A DNA stretch of 64,000 nucleotides from Vibrio mediterranei (GTDB lineage: Bacteria > Pseudomonadota > Gammaproteobacteria > Enterobacterales > Vibrionaceae): positions 85,360 through 149,359 of the forward strand of contig NZ_FLLQ01000010.1 in assembly GCF_900088415.1 (NCBI RefSeq), read 5' to 3'. Position numbers and translations under genes: made by a program. A model generated the notes under the pieces. That model saw nothing but the letters and a program-made list of their open reading frames with translations, was not told where the DNA came from and ran no database searches. This document shows, piece by piece, positions 6,395-16,112 of the stretch (position 1 is its first letter; every line of letters begins with the position of its first letter).

Positions 6395-9300
6395 ATGAGA
6401 ATTTTGCGTGGTTCCCCAGCTCTTTCTGAGTTTCGTGTTAACAAGCTACTAGAGCTTTGTCGTGAACTAAACCTACCAGTAACAGGTATTTACGCTGAGT
6501 TTGCCCACTTTGCCGACCTAACGGCAGACCTGGATGAGTCTGAAGTTGAAAAATTAGAGAAGTTGCTGACTTACGGTCCAACTATCGAAGAGCACGAGCC
6601 AACAGGCACACTGCTTCTAGTGACACCTCGCCCTGGCACAATCTCGCCATGGTCTTCTAAATCTACGGATATCGCCAATAACTGTGGCCTAGACAAAGTG
6701 ACTCGCCTAGAGCGCGGTACGGCATACTATGTAGAGACATCAAGCGAATTGACTGAGCTTCAACTTGTTGAGCTTAAAGCGGTGATCCACGACCGTATGA
6801 TGGAAGTGGTTTTCTCTGACTTCGAATCAGCGGCAGCACTGTTCCAAGTAGCAGAGCCAGCACCGGTAGCTGATGTTGATCTACTAACAGGTGGCCGCAA
6901 AGCACTAGAAGAAGCGAACGTGACGCTAGGTCTTGCACTTGCAGAAGATGAAATTGATTACCTACTTGAAAGCTTTGTGACTAAGCTAGAGCGCAACCCA
7001 ACAGACATCGAGCTGATGATGTTTGCGCAGGCGAACTCTGAGCACTGTCGTCACAAGATCTTCAATGCAGATTGGACTATCGACGGCGTGAAGCAAGACA
7101 AGTCGCTGTTCAAGATGATCAAAAACACATTTGAAACGACACCAGACCACGTTCTATCTGCTTACAAAGATAATGCAGCAGTAATGGAAGGCTCTGAAGT
7201 GGGTCGTTTCTTCCCAGATCCAAAAACACGTCAGTACGGTTACAACCACGAGAAAGCACACATCTTGATGAAGGTGGAAACACACAATCACCCAACAGCG
7301 ATTTCTCCGTGGCCAGGTGCCTCTACAGGTAGCGGCGGTGAAATCCGTGACGAAGGCGCAACAGGTATTGGGGGTAAGCCAAAAGCAGGTCTTGTAGGCT
7401 TTACGACTTCTAACCTTCGCATTCCTGGCTTCGAACAGCCTTGGGAAACGGATTTTGGTAAGCCAGGTCGTATCGTTAACGCATTGGATATCATGCTAGA
7501 AGGTCCACTAGGTGGCGCGGCGTTTAACAACGAATTTGGTCGTCCAAACCTACTTGGTTACTTCCGTACTTACGAAGAAAAAGTTACATCACACGCAGGT
7601 GAAGAAGTACGTGGTTACCACAAGCCAATCATGATTGCCGGTGGCATGGGTAACATCCGTGACGAGCACGTTCAGAAGAAAGAGATCCCAGTAGGTGCAA
7701 GCCTAATCGTACTTGGTGGTCCAGCAATGAACATCGGTCTTGGTGGCGGCGCAGCGTCTTCTATGGCGTCTGGTCAGTCTGCTGAAGATCTAGACTTTGC
7801 TTCAGTACAGCGTGAAAACCCTGAGATGGAACGTCGCTGTCAAGAAGTGATCGACCGCTGCTGGCAGCTAGGTGAAGACAACCCAATTGCATTTATCCAC
7901 GATGTGGGCGCGGGCGGTATCTCAAACGCACTTCCTGAGCTTGTTGACGATGGTGAGCGCGGCGGTATCTTCCAGCTACGTGACGTACCAAACGATGAGC
8001 CAGGCATGAGCCCACTTGAGATCTGGTGTAACGAATCTCAAGAGCGCTATGTAATGGCGGTAGCGCCAGAGAACATGGAAGCATTTGATGCTATCTGTAA
8101 GCGTGAGCGCGCACCATACGCAGTAGTGGGTGTGGCAACAGAAGAGCGTGAACTGAAACTTGAAGATTCACACTTCGACAACACGCCAATCGACATGCCG
8201 ATGGACATCCTTCTAGGCAAAACGCCGAAGATGCACCGTGATGCGAAAACACTGAAAGTAGACAGCCCAGCTATTTCTCGCGAAGGCATTGAAATGAACG
8301 ATGCGGTTGACCGCGTTCTTCGTCTACCAACGGTTGCTGAGAAAACATTCCTAATCACCATCGGTGACCGCACGGTTACAGGCCTTGTTGCTCGTGACCA
8401 GATGGTTGGTCCTTGGCAGGTACCGGTAGCAAACTGCGCAGTAACAGCAGCGAGCTACGATACTTACCACGGTGAAGCGATGTCTATGGGTGAGCGCACA
8501 CCAGTTGCTCTTCTAGACTTTGGCGCGTCTGCTCGTCTAGCGGTAGGTGAGTCTCTAACTAACATCGCAGCGACAGACATTGGTGATATCAAGCGCATCA
8601 AGCTGTCAGCTAACTGGATGTCTCCAGCGGGTCACCCAGGTGAAGACGCAGGTCTTTACGAAGCGGTGAAAGCGGTAGGTGAAGAGCTATGTCCAGCTCT
8701 GGGTCTAACGATTCCAGTAGGTAAAGACTCAATGTCGATGAAGACCAAGTGGAACGAGAACGGTGAAGACAAAGAAGTAACGTCTCCACTTTCACTGGTT
8801 ATCACTGCATTTGGTCGTGTAGAAGATGTTCGTAAGACGGTCACGCCGCAGCTTCGCACTGACAAAGGTCAGTCGTCACTGGTTCTTGTTGATCTAGGTA
8901 ACGGTAAGAACCGTCTAGGTGCAACGGCATTGGCACAGGTTTATAAGCAGCTTGGTGATAAGCCAGCAGACGTAGACAACGCAGAGCAGCTAAAAGGCTT
9001 CTTCGATGCGATGCAAACCCTTGTTCGTGATGACAAGCTAGTAGCTTACCACGATAAAGGCGATGGCGGTCTATTTGTAACGCTTGCTGAGATGGCATTT
9101 GCGGGTCACTGTGGCTTGAAAGCAGACATCTCAGGTCTTGGCGAAGATACTCTTGCAGCACTATTTAACGAAGAGCTAGGTGCAGTTGTTCAGGTTAAGA
9201 ATGACGACCTAGAAGCAGTGAAAGCAGTTCTAGCGGCGAACGGCCTAGAAGCATGTTCTCACATAATCGGCAGCGTTGAAGCGTCGGACGACTTCGTTAT

Positions 9301-10294
9301 CACTTCTGGTGATGCGGTTGTTATCGAGCGCTCTCGTACAGAGCTGCGTACTATCTGGGCGGAAACTACGCACAAGATGCAGTCTCTACGTGACAACTCT
9401 GCGTGTGCAGACCAAGAGCACGAAGCGAAGAAAGACAATTCTGACCCAGGTCTAAACGTGAAACTGAGCTTCGACGTTAAAGAAGACGTTGCAGCGCCAT
9501 ACATCGCGACGGGCGCTAAGCCTAAGATGGCAATTCTTCGTGAGCAGGGTGTTAACTCTCACGTTGAAATGGCAGCAGCGTTTGACCGCGCTGGCTTTGA
9601 AGCAACAGACATCCACATGAGCGACATCCTAACGGGTCAAGCAGTTCTAGAAGAGTACCAAGGTCTTGTGGCTTGTGGTGGCTTCTCTTACGGTGATGTT
9701 CTAGGTGCGGGTGAAGGTTGGGCGAAGTCTATCCTGTTCAACGACCAGGCGCGTGACCAGTTCCAGAGCTTCTTCCACCGCGAAGACACCTTCTCACTAG
9801 GTGTGTGTAACGGCTGTCAGATGCTATCGAACCTAAAAGAGCTGATCCCAGGTGCAGACCTATGGCCACGCTTTGTTCGTAACGAATCTGAGCGCTTTGA
9901 AGCTCGCTTTAGCCTAGTAGAAGTGCAGAAGTCTGACTCTATCTTCTTCGATGGCATGGAAGGTTCACGTATGCCAATCGCAGTTTCTCACGGTGAAGGT
10001 CGCGTAGAAGTGCGCGATACTGACCACCTAAATGCGATTGAAGCATCAGGTACGGTAGCGGTGCGTTATGTTGATAACAATGGCAACCCAACGCAGCAGT
10101 ATCCAAATAACCCGAACGGTTCACCAAACGCAATCACAGGTCTAACGACTCGTGACGGTCGTGTGACTATCATGATGCCGCACCCAGAGCGTGTATTCCG
10201 TACGGTTGCTAACTCTTGGGCGCCTGAATCTTGGGGTGAAGACAGTGCTTGGATGCGCATGTTCCGCAACGCTCGCGTGAACGTAGGTAAGTAA
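6395..10294 (+). CDS. purL: Phosphoribosylformylglycinamidine synthase
   Basis: PurL converts FGAR, glutamine and ATP to FGAM, the fourth step of de novo purine synthesis. It is the large single-chain form (1299 aa) typical of Proteobacteria. Order: N-terminal PurS-like domain (about 1-150), linker, two tandem AIRS-type synthetase halves, and a class I glutamine amidotransferase domain (about 1045-1299) with nucleophile Cys1138 in G-V-C-N-G-C and the downstream H-P-E catalytic pair near residue 1263. It is monocistronic with its own promoter, PurR box and terminator. Codon use is strongly biased, as in highly expressed genes here. Confidence 0.98.
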   Translation: MRILRGSPALSEFRVNKLLELCRELNLPVTGIYAEFAHFADLTADLDESEVEKLEKLLTYGPTIEEHEPTGTLLLVTPRPGTISPWSSKSTDIANNCGLDKVTRLERGTAYYVETSSELTELQLVELKAVIHDRMMEVVFSDFESAAALFQVAEPAPVADVDLLTGGRKALEEANVTLGLALAEDEIDYLLESFVTKLERNPTDIELMMFAQANSEHCRHKIFNADWTIDGVKQDKSLFKMIKNTFETTPDHVLSAYKDNAAVMEGSEVGRFFPDPKTRQYGYNHEKAHILMKVETHNHPTAISPWPGASTGSGGEIRDEGATGIGGKPKAGLVGFTTSNLRIPGFEQPWETDFGKPGRIVNALDIMLEGPLGGAAFNNEFGRPNLLGYFRTYEEKVTSHAGEEVRGYHKPIMIAGGMGNIRDEHVQKKEIPVGASLIVLGGPAMNIGLGGGAASSMASGQSAEDLDFASVQRENPEMERRCQEVIDRCWQLGEDNPIAFIHDVGAGGISNALPELVDDGERGGIFQLRDVPNDEPGMSPLEIWCNESQERYVMAVAPENMEAFDAICKRERAPYAVVGVATEERELKLEDSHFDNTPIDMPMDILLGKTPKMHRDAKTLKVDSPAISREGIEMNDAVDRVLRLPTVAEKTFLITIGDRTVTGLVARDQMVGPWQVPVANCAVTAASYDTYHGEAMSMGERTPVALLDFGASARLAVGESLTNIAATDIGDIKRIKLSANWMSPAGHPGEDAGLYEAVKAVGEELCPALGLTIPVGKDSMSMKTKWNENGEDKEVTSPLSLVITAFGRVEDVRKTVTPQLRTDKGQSSLVLVDLGNGKNRLGATALAQVYKQLGDKPADVDNAEQLKGFFDAMQTLVRDDKLVAYHDKGDGGLFVTLAEMAFAGHCGLKADISGLGEDTLAALFNEELGAVVQVKNDDLEAVKAVLAANGLEACSHIIGSVEASDDFVITSGDAVVIERSRTELRTIWAETTHKMQSLRDNSACADQEHEAKKDNSDPGLNVKLSFDVKEDVAAPYIATGAKPKMAILREQGVNSHVEMAAAFDRAGFEATDIHMSDILTGQAVLEEYQGLVACGGFSYGDVLGAGEGWAKSILFNDQARDQFQSFFHREDTFSLGVCNGCQMLSNLKELIPGADLWPRFVRNESERFEARFSLVEVQKSDSIFFDGMEGSRMPIAVSHGEGRVEVRDTDHLNAIEASGTVAVRYVDNNGNPTQQYPNNPNGSPNAITGLTTRDGRVTIMMPHPERVFRTVANSWAPESWGEDSAWMRMFRNARVNVGK

Positions 10295-10341
10295 TCGAAC
10301 CGAGGCAACTACCTCAAACGTTACAGCTAAATAGTTAATGA

Positions 10342-10373
10342 AGTCCTCAGTGGAAACACTGGGGACTTTTTCT
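10342..10373 (+). terminator. Intrinsic terminator of purL
   Basis: An 11-bp stem (10342-10352 with 10357-10367, one G-U pair) closes a GAAA tetraloop and is followed by TTTTTCTT. Confidence 0.92.
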
Positions 10374-10488
10374 TATAAAAACTCTGAGCGTCAGCGCTCG
10401 ATTTGTGTTCTAATACCGCGCTGGCTTAGGGATGGCTAGCATTACATTGCTGGAATATCCCTTAACAAAGTCTTTAGGAACTACATAA

Positions 10489-10743
10489 ATGTCTGAAAAT
10501 AAAAAATTTACTATCCGTCTAACGGAAAAGCGTAACGGTTGGTCTGCAGAGATCATTCGTCAAGTAACGTCTCGTCGCACTGTTGTTTCAAAGCGTGAGA
10601 TGGGTTTTGAGAGTCAAGAGTTGGCTCAAGCTTGGGCGGATAAAGAGCTAGCTGGTTTCATTGAAAACCAAGCAAAGCGCAATGAGCGCAAAGCGGAAGC
10701 ACGCGCTGCTAAAGCTGCTGCGGCTGTTGTAAGCGAAGAATAA
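10489..10743 (+). CDS. DUF3622 family protein
   Basis: A small soluble protein (84 aa) with the conserved R-N-G-W-S-A-E-I segment near residue 15 of the DUF3622 family, which I associate mostly with Vibrio and relatives. No function is established. The C-terminal third is an Ala/Lys/Glu-rich helix with K-R-N-E-R-K-A-E-A-R basic patches, suggesting nucleic-acid or ribosome contact (inference). It is a single gene flanked by the purL terminator and a hairpin at 10752. The ATG follows an AGGA-like site. Confidence 0.88.
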   Translation: MSENKKFTIRLTEKRNGWSAEIIRQVTSRRTVVSKREMGFESQELAQAWADKELAGFIENQAKRNERKAEARAAKAAAAVVSEE

Positions 10744-10751
10744 GAATTTAT

Positions 10752-10782
10752 GTACCTAAGGTCGGTTTTAGGCCTTAGGTAC
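10752..10782. terminator. Hairpin between converging DUF3622 and DUF533 genes
   Basis: A 10-bp perfect stem (10752-10761 with 10773-10782) closes an 11-base loop. The following sequence is only moderately T-rich, so termination strength is uncertain. Confidence 0.6.
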
Positions 10783-10791
10783 CTTGTTACT

Positions 10792-11478
10792 TTATTGAGT
10801 GATTTGCGTATTCAGTTGCGCCACTAACCCCTCTTCTAAACCTAACTGGTTCGCCAGTTCTTTCAAATACGCTTTTTCCATAAAGTTTTGTTCATCCGCG
10901 ACCAATAGGCTCGCCAAATAGATTTCAGTACCATGCTCGGGAGAGACGGCTAGCTTAGCAATTTCGCTTGGATCGAGAGGTTTTGCCATTTCAGTTTGAA
11001 CAAGTCGATGTACTGATGGGTCTGCATCTAATCCTGTCAGAGCTTGTTCAATCTTCGCCATTTCTTGCTCTTCAATATGACCATCTGCTTTAGCTGCGGC
11101 TATCATGGCTTTGAGTACTGACTCATCGTGCTGGTTAGTCTGAGTAAAATTGGCCGGTGTTGATGAATATGTAACTGTAGTAGCATCGGAGTTTCCTCCG
11201 TTATTATTGCTGTAGTCGTTGTAGAGTTTATAGGCTAGAGCTCCAAGCGCTGCTGCACCGCCAACACCTAGGGCTTTCTTACCCATTTTCTTTGTTTTCT
11301 TAGAGCCCATCAGCATGCCAAGAATACCACCGCCCACGGCTCCAGCTCCTAACGCCCCCAGAGTTTTTTTGTCACCAAGTGCGTTACTTAAACTGGATGA
11401 AGATTGGCTTGCTTTTTGAGTGGCCTGTTTTGCTATATCTGAGCTGAGAGCTTGATTAAGAAGTGCTTTCAAGTCCAT
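10792..11478 (-). CDS. DUF533 / TerB-like family protein (YebE-type)
   Basis: The protein (228 aa) has a Gly/Ala-rich hydrophobic stretch (about residues 40-80, with repeated G-A-G-G motifs) and a C-terminal TerB-like helical domain (about 105-225), the layout of DUF533 proteins such as E. coli YebE. The function is unknown. The glycine-rich part may insert in or lie on a membrane (inference). I chose the ATG at 11478 because AGGAGA precedes it; the open frame extends 11 codons further. It is monocistronic, converging with the DUF3622 gene. Confidence 0.85.
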   Translation of the reverse strand: MDLKALLNQALSSDIAKQATQKASQSSSSLSNALGDKKTLGALGAGAVGGGILGMLMGSKKTKKMGKKALGVGGAAALGALAYKLYNDYSNNNGGNSDATTVTYSSTPANFTQTNQHDESVLKAMIAAAKADGHIEEQEMAKIEQALTGLDADPSVHRLVQTEMAKPLDPSEIAKLAVSPEHGTEIYLASLLVADEQNFMEKAYLKELANQLGLEEGLVAQLNTQITQ

Positions 11479-11546
11479 CTTGTTCTCCTGATACTTACCG
11501 ATATAAGTCATAGTAAAAGAGGGAAGATGAACAGAATATGAAGGTA

Positions 11547-11572
11547 ATAAAAAAGGCCGCGTAAGCGGCCTT
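11547..11572 (-). terminator. Intrinsic terminator of proS
   Basis: An 8-bp GC-rich stem (11553-11560 with 11565-11572) closes a GTAA tetraloop. On the minus strand it is followed by a T-run (A-run at 11549-11554). Confidence 0.88.
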
Positions 11573-11625
11573 AAAGATAAAATTTAGCTCGTCTGGCGTA
11601 GAGGGCCAGTCGCGATAACGCAGTA

Positions 11626-13341
11626 TTACGCTAGCTGCGAAGTAACGTGCGCTACGATTTGTTCCATGGCAACTGGAGTCTTATCACCAGTGCGACGGTT
11701 CTTATATTCGAAGTTACCTTCATCCATGCTACGGTCGCCAATAACGATCGTATGAGGAATACCGATAAGTTCGATGTCAGAGAACATTACGCCTGGACGT
11801 TCTTTTCGGTCATCGAACAGAACTTCGATACCAGCAGCAGTTAGTTCAGCGTATAGCTTTTCAGCTGCTTCTTTAACGCGCTCAGATTTGTGCATGTTCA
11901 TAGGAACTAGAGCTACTTGGAATGGAGCAATCGCATCTGGCCAAATAATGCCGTATTTGTCGTTGTTTTGCTCAATTGCAGAAGCAACTACACGAGAAAC
12001 ACCGATACCGTAGCAACCCATCTCTAGAATAGTATTCTTACCATCTGGACCAAGTACACCACAGTTCATTTTCTCTGAGTAGTTTTTGCCAAGCTGGAAG
12101 ATGTGACCAACTTCGATACCACGCTTAAGCTGGATAGTACCTTGACCACATGGGCTAGGGTCACCTTCAACAACATTACGTAGATCTTCAACTTTGCCTA
12201 ACTCTACATCGCGGCCCCAGTTGATGCCAAAGTAGTGTTTGTCATCAATGTTTGCGCCCGCACCGAAGTCACTGATTACTGCAACAGAGCGGTCTACGAT
12301 AAATGGCAGTTCAAGGCCAACTGGACCAAGAGAACCAGGACCAGCGCCGATAGCAGCGCGAATCTCTTCTTCAGTCGCCATTTCTAGCGGTGAAGCGATT
12401 TCAGCCAGTTTCTCTGCTTTGATCTCGTTAAGCTCGTGGTCGCCACGAATGATCAATCCAACAAGTGGAGCATCGATCTCTTCAGAGGCTTTTACAAACA
12501 GTGTTTTGACGGTCTTTTCGATTGGTAGATCGAACTGTTCTACAAGTTCTGCAATAGTTTTGGCATTTGGTGTATCAACCAATGTCATCTCTTGAGTCGG
12601 TGCTGCTAGATCCATTGCTGGCGCTACTGCTTCCGCTTTTTCGATGTTAGCTGCGTAGTCAGATTCAGAAGAGAAGGCGATGAGATCTTCACCGCTCTCT
12701 GCCAATACATGGAATTCATGTGAACCGTTACCACCGATAGCGCCAGTGTCTGCTAGTACTGGACGGTAATCTAGACCCATGCGATCGAAGGCTTTGCAGT
12801 ACGCCTCGTGCATCGCTTGGTAAGATTTTTCTAGACCTTCTTTATCGATATCGAAGCTGTATGCATCCATCATCGAGAATTCACGTGCACGCATAACACC
12901 GAAACGAGGGCGACGCTCATCACGGAATTTAGTTTGAATCTGATATAGGTTCAGCGGAAGTTGCTTATAAGAGCTTACTTCGTTGCGAACAAGGCTAGTG
13001 ATAACTTCTTCAGCCGTTGGGCTAAGAACAAACGGACGCGTGTGGCGATCAGTGAAGCGAAGTAGTTCCGCACCCATCTTTTCAGATCGGCCTGTTTCTT
13101 CCCATAGTTCAAACGGCTGCACTACGGGCATCAAAGTCTCAACTGCACCTGCATTATCGATCTCTTGGCGAACGATGTTTTCGACTTTACGCAGAACACG
13201 TAGACCCGTAGGTAGCCAAGTGTATAAACCTGAAGCTAGTTTACGAATCATACCTGCACGCAGCATTAGCTGGTGACTTACAACTTCTGCGTCGTTTGGT
13301 GTCTCCTTCAGAGTAGAAAGAAGATAGTTACTGGTACGCAT
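11626..13341 (-). CDS. proS: Prolyl-tRNA synthetase
   Basis: ProS charges tRNA-Pro. At 571 aa it is the bacterial type, a class II synthetase core with motif 2 (R-D-E-R-R-P-R-F-G, near residue 140) interrupted by an INS editing domain (about 225-405) that clears Ala-tRNA-Pro, then motif 3 (G-I-G-V-S-R, near 445) and a C-terminal anticodon-binding domain. It is transcribed alone, with a terminator after it. TrmO is next upstream on the same strand, about 90 bp away. Confidence 0.98.
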   Translation of the reverse strand: MRTSNYLLSTLKETPNDAEVVSHQLMLRAGMIRKLASGLYTWLPTGLRVLRKVENIVRQEIDNAGAVETLMPVVQPFELWEETGRSEKMGAELLRFTDRHTRPFVLSPTAEEVITSLVRNEVSSYKQLPLNLYQIQTKFRDERRPRFGVMRAREFSMMDAYSFDIDKEGLEKSYQAMHEAYCKAFDRMGLDYRPVLADTGAIGGNGSHEFHVLAESGEDLIAFSSESDYAANIEKAEAVAPAMDLAAPTQEMTLVDTPNAKTIAELVEQFDLPIEKTVKTLFVKASEEIDAPLVGLIIRGDHELNEIKAEKLAEIASPLEMATEEEIRAAIGAGPGSLGPVGLELPFIVDRSVAVISDFGAGANIDDKHYFGINWGRDVELGKVEDLRNVVEGDPSPCGQGTIQLKRGIEVGHIFQLGKNYSEKMNCGVLGPDGKNTILEMGCYGIGVSRVVASAIEQNNDKYGIIWPDAIAPFQVALVPMNMHKSERVKEAAEKLYAELTAAGIEVLFDDRKERPGVMFSDIELIGIPHTIVIGDRSMDEGNFEYKNRRTGDKTPVAMEQIVAHVTSQLA

Positions 13342-13431
13342 TTATGGGTATCCGTTCATTATGTTAATAGAGAATCTGGGCAGAAGACCCAAATCGAGTT
13401 AAGCCGCTTATGATATCAGCCAATTCGCTTT

Positions 13432-14130
13432 CTACAAAGAGTCAATGGAAGTTACCAATGCTAGTTGCGCGATTATTTTGAATTTTACGTTCCAATCGAA
13501 GAGTCTGACTCCGTATTCCTTATCATCAACCTTACTTTTTTTGTAAGCAGGTCGGGGATCTTGAGCGAGTACCTCTTTGATGACTTGCGTTTTATAGGCA
13601 ACCTCCTTGTCCTTAGCAAGTACCTCTAATGCGATGTCTGAAAACGCGACTTCAATCGATTCAGGTTCAGATTCCGCATAGCCACCGATGGCATCAGGGA
13701 TTGAGTCTGAATAAGGGATATAAGGTTTGATATCGACGATTGGGGTGCCATCTACAAGATCAACACTGCCCACATCAATAAAGACTAGGGAACCTTGCTG
13801 ACGAATACCTTTCAGTTCAACTGAAGACATTCCGATACCATTGGGACGAAATGTCGCGCGGCTGGCTAATACTCCGACTCGTTCATTGCCTCCTAATCGA
13901 GGTGGTCTCACTGTAGGTTTCCAGCCTGCGGCAAGGTTTTGGTCAAAGAGAAACAGCAACCAAAGGTGAGAAAATTGTTCAAGGCCGCGAACGGCTTCCA
14001 GACAATTGATGTCACCCTGTAATGCAATTGTTGCGGTGGCGCTCGAGACTAACCGAGGTTGTCTCGGTACAGCAAACTTCTCTTTGTAAGGAGAATGAAT
14101 GATGCCAATTGGCTCCAATGAGTAAGTCAC
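13432..14130 (-). CDS. trmO: tRNA (N6-threonylcarbamoyladenosine37-N6)-methyltransferase
   Basis: TrmO (formerly TsaA/YaeB) methylates the N6 of t6A37 in tRNA-Thr(GGU) using SAM. The protein is 232 aa, the usual length, with the family-specific N-terminal I-G-I-I-H-S-P-Y-K-E-K-F, the R-P-N-G-I-G segment near residue 95 and the D-I-K-P-Y-I-P-Y-S-D motif near 133. The methyltransferase is an unusual beta-barrel type, not Rossmann. It is leftward, upstream of proS, consistent with a translation-related pair. Confidence 0.93.
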   Translation of the reverse strand: MTYSLEPIGIIHSPYKEKFAVPRQPRLVSSATATIALQGDINCLEAVRGLEQFSHLWLLFLFDQNLAAGWKPTVRPPRLGGNERVGVLASRATFRPNGIGMSSVELKGIRQQGSLVFIDVGSVDLVDGTPIVDIKPYIPYSDSIPDAIGGYAESEPESIEVAFSDIALEVLAKDKEVAYKTQVIKEVLAQDPRPAYKKSKVDDKEYGVRLFDWNVKFKIIAQLALVTSIDSL

Positions 14131-14478
14131 GAATTGAGTCCTAGTTCACATAAATCACAATCCATCATTTCAGAAGCTGAGTGTGTTTTCAATGATGATT
14201 TAGTTGAGCTTTTTTTAGCCCTAATCGGTTGTCGATATTACTAAAAGGTAAATATGTCACGAGATTGTTATTTTTTGTTTTATATTTTTGTCATTATAAG
14301 TTGTTGTGTTTTTGCTAAATAACTGGATGTAAATTGCGCAACATTTACAATTAGCAACATTTTCGGCTTTTAATGTTGAGCTCCCTCACGTACCCTGCGG
14401 CTGCTTTTTTACAAAGTTGTCAGGAATCGACCATGGCTTTGTAAAGAATGCTAGGACAAATAAAAAAGGAGGGGACAG
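14131..14478. other. Long AT-rich leader region upstream of abgT
   Basis: About 348 bp without a gene, divergent between trmO and the intact abgT gene. It is AT-rich around 14260-14370 and holds the inverted repeat at 14408-14445. A strong AGGAGGGG ribosome site lies just before the abgT ATG. I see no clear CRP site or full sigma-70 promoter by eye. Confidence 0.5.
14408..14445 (+). promoter_or_regulatory. Inverted repeat in abgT 5' leader
   Basis: TTTACAAAG (14408-14416) pairs with CTTTGTAAA (14437-14445) around a 20-base loop, about 34 bases before the abgT start. It could be an operator or a leader hairpin. The function is not readable. Confidence 0.4.
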
Positions 14479-16065
14479 ATGAGTTCATCTGCCACAATGA
14501 AACACAACAAGCCAAAAAAGCCTCTATTTACCCGTTTTCTTGACGCGGTAGAGTACTTGGGGAATCTATTACCCCACCCAATCACACTGTTTGCTATTTT
14601 CTGTGTTGCTATCTTAGTTATGTCAGGCATTGCCGGCTACTTTGACGTAGCGGTTGCCGATCCGCGCCCTGAAGGCGCTGCTGGTCGTGCAGCAGACGGT
14701 ATGATTAAAGTAGTGAGCTTATTGAACGCAGAAGGCTTACAGCTAATCGTGACAAACTTAGTGAAAAACTTCACAGGTTTTGCGCCATTAGGAACCGTTC
14801 TTGTCGCTATGCTGGGTGTGGCAATTGCTGAACACTCTGGCATGCTATCTGCCGCAATGCGTGGTCTTGTTATGGGTGCGTCTCAGCGCATGGTAACAGT
14901 AACCGTTGTATTTGCAGGTATTATTTCTAACACTGCTTCAGAGCTTGGTTACGTCGTACTTATTCCATTGGCAGCGATGCTGTTCCACTCTCTAGGACGT
15001 CACCCTCTAGCAGGTCTTGCAGCAGCGTTTGCTGGTGTATCTGGTGGTTATTCAGCAAACCTATTAATTGGTACTGTGGACCCACTACTATCAGGTATTA
15101 CTGAAACTGCCGCTCAAATGATCGATCCAAACTATACCGTTGGCCCTGAGGTTAACTGGTACTTTATGTTTGTGTCGACCTTCTTCATTGCGATTACAGG
15201 TGCCTTTGTTACCGAAAAAATCGTTGAGCCTAAACTGGGTAAATACAATGAAGAAGAAGCAGCAGAAGATCTTTCTAATGACAGCATGGGTTCACTGACT
15301 GCAGTAGAAAAGAAAGGCCTGAAAATGGCAGGTATTGCAGTACTGGTTGTAAGTGCAATCATTGCATCAACTGTTGTTCCTGAAAATGGCGTGCTTCGTA
15401 CTGCTGATGGTCAGGTTGCAGGTTCTCCGTTCTTGAAGAGTATCGTAGCATTCATCTTTGTCTTCTTCGCGATTCCGGGCTTTGTCTACGGTAAAGTGAC
15501 TGGCTCTATGAAGAATGACCGTGACGTGATCGATGCGATGTCGAAGTCTATGTCTTCGATGGGTATGTACATTGTATTGGTGTTCTTTGCTGCGCAATTT
15601 GTTGCTTTCTTTAAGTGGACAAACTTTGGTCAGGTATTTGCTGTAGCGGGTGCTGACTTCCTACAGACTATCGGTCTAACAGGTCCTGCTCTGTTTTTTG
15701 CATTTATCCTAATGTGTGGCTTTATCAACCTAATGATTGGTTCAGCGTCTGCACAGTGGGCAGTAACAGCACCTATCTTTGTTCCAATGCTTATGTTGGT
15801 TGGTTATGCTCCTGAAACCATTCAGGCGGCATACCGTATTGGTGATTCAACTACCAACATCATCACACCTATGATGAGCTACTTTGGACTGATTCTGGCA
15901 GTGGCAACACGCTATATGAAGAATCTAGGTATTGGTACGCTAATCGCAACTATGTTGCCGTACTCTATCTGTTTCTTGGTAGGTTGGAGTTTACTGTTCT
16001 ACATTTGGGTATTCTTACTAGGTCTACCAGTAGGTCCAGGCGCAGCAACGTTCTATACGCCTTAA
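14479..16065 (+). CDS. abgT: AbgT-family transporter, full length
   Basis: This 528-aa inner-membrane protein belongs to the AbgT family (p-aminobenzoyl-glutamate uptake in E. coli; some members export sulfonamides). It shows about 11 hydrophobic segments, the N-terminal F-L-D-A-V-E-Y-L-G-N segment, the G-S-A-S-A-Q-W motif (421-427) and the conserved R-I-G-D-S-T-T-N-I-I-T-P region (453-464), which forms part of the substrate/sodium site in the family. A strong AGGAGGGG precedes the ATG. It is transcribed alone. The substrate cannot be read from sequence. A second copy with this region deleted sits at the window start. Confidence 0.93.
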   Translation: MSSSATMKHNKPKKPLFTRFLDAVEYLGNLLPHPITLFAIFCVAILVMSGIAGYFDVAVADPRPEGAAGRAADGMIKVVSLLNAEGLQLIVTNLVKNFTGFAPLGTVLVAMLGVAIAEHSGMLSAAMRGLVMGASQRMVTVTVVFAGIISNTASELGYVVLIPLAAMLFHSLGRHPLAGLAAAFAGVSGGYSANLLIGTVDPLLSGITETAAQMIDPNYTVGPEVNWYFMFVSTFFIAITGAFVTEKIVEPKLGKYNEEEAAEDLSNDSMGSLTAVEKKGLKMAGIAVLVVSAIIASTVVPENGVLRTADGQVAGSPFLKSIVAFIFVFFAIPGFVYGKVTGSMKNDRDVIDAMSKSMSSMGMYIVLVFFAAQFVAFFKWTNFGQVFAVAGADFLQTIGLTGPALFFAFILMCGFINLMIGSASAQWAVTAPIFVPMLMLVGYAPETIQAAYRIGDSTTNIITPMMSYFGLILAVATRYMKNLGIGTLIATMLPYSICFLVGWSLLFYIWVFLLGLPVGPGAATFYTP

Positions 16066-16080
16066 TAGATACGCCTATAA

Positions 16081-16110
16081 AAAATGCTCCCTTAGGGGAG
16101 CATTTTTTTT
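16081..16110. terminator. Bidirectional intrinsic terminator
   Basis: An 11-bp stem (16081-16091 with 16096-16106) closes a 4-base loop, with an eight-T run on the plus strand and an A-run before the stem. It serves abgT and the converging UPF0325 gene. Confidence 0.92.
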
Positions 16111-16112
16111 GA

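Noticed and set aside
8047..8373. Long reverse frames inside purL (and similar ones inside dnaE, glnD, proS and rpsB/tsf)
   Set aside because: These are shadows of strongly biased codon use in the real genes. They have no start signals and no recognisable products.
1..16065. The idea that the two AbgT genes flank a composite mobile element
   Set aside because: The genes between are core housekeeping genes (tadA, mltF, purL, proS, trmO) in a standard order, and the two AbgT copies are diverged paralogues, not repeats.
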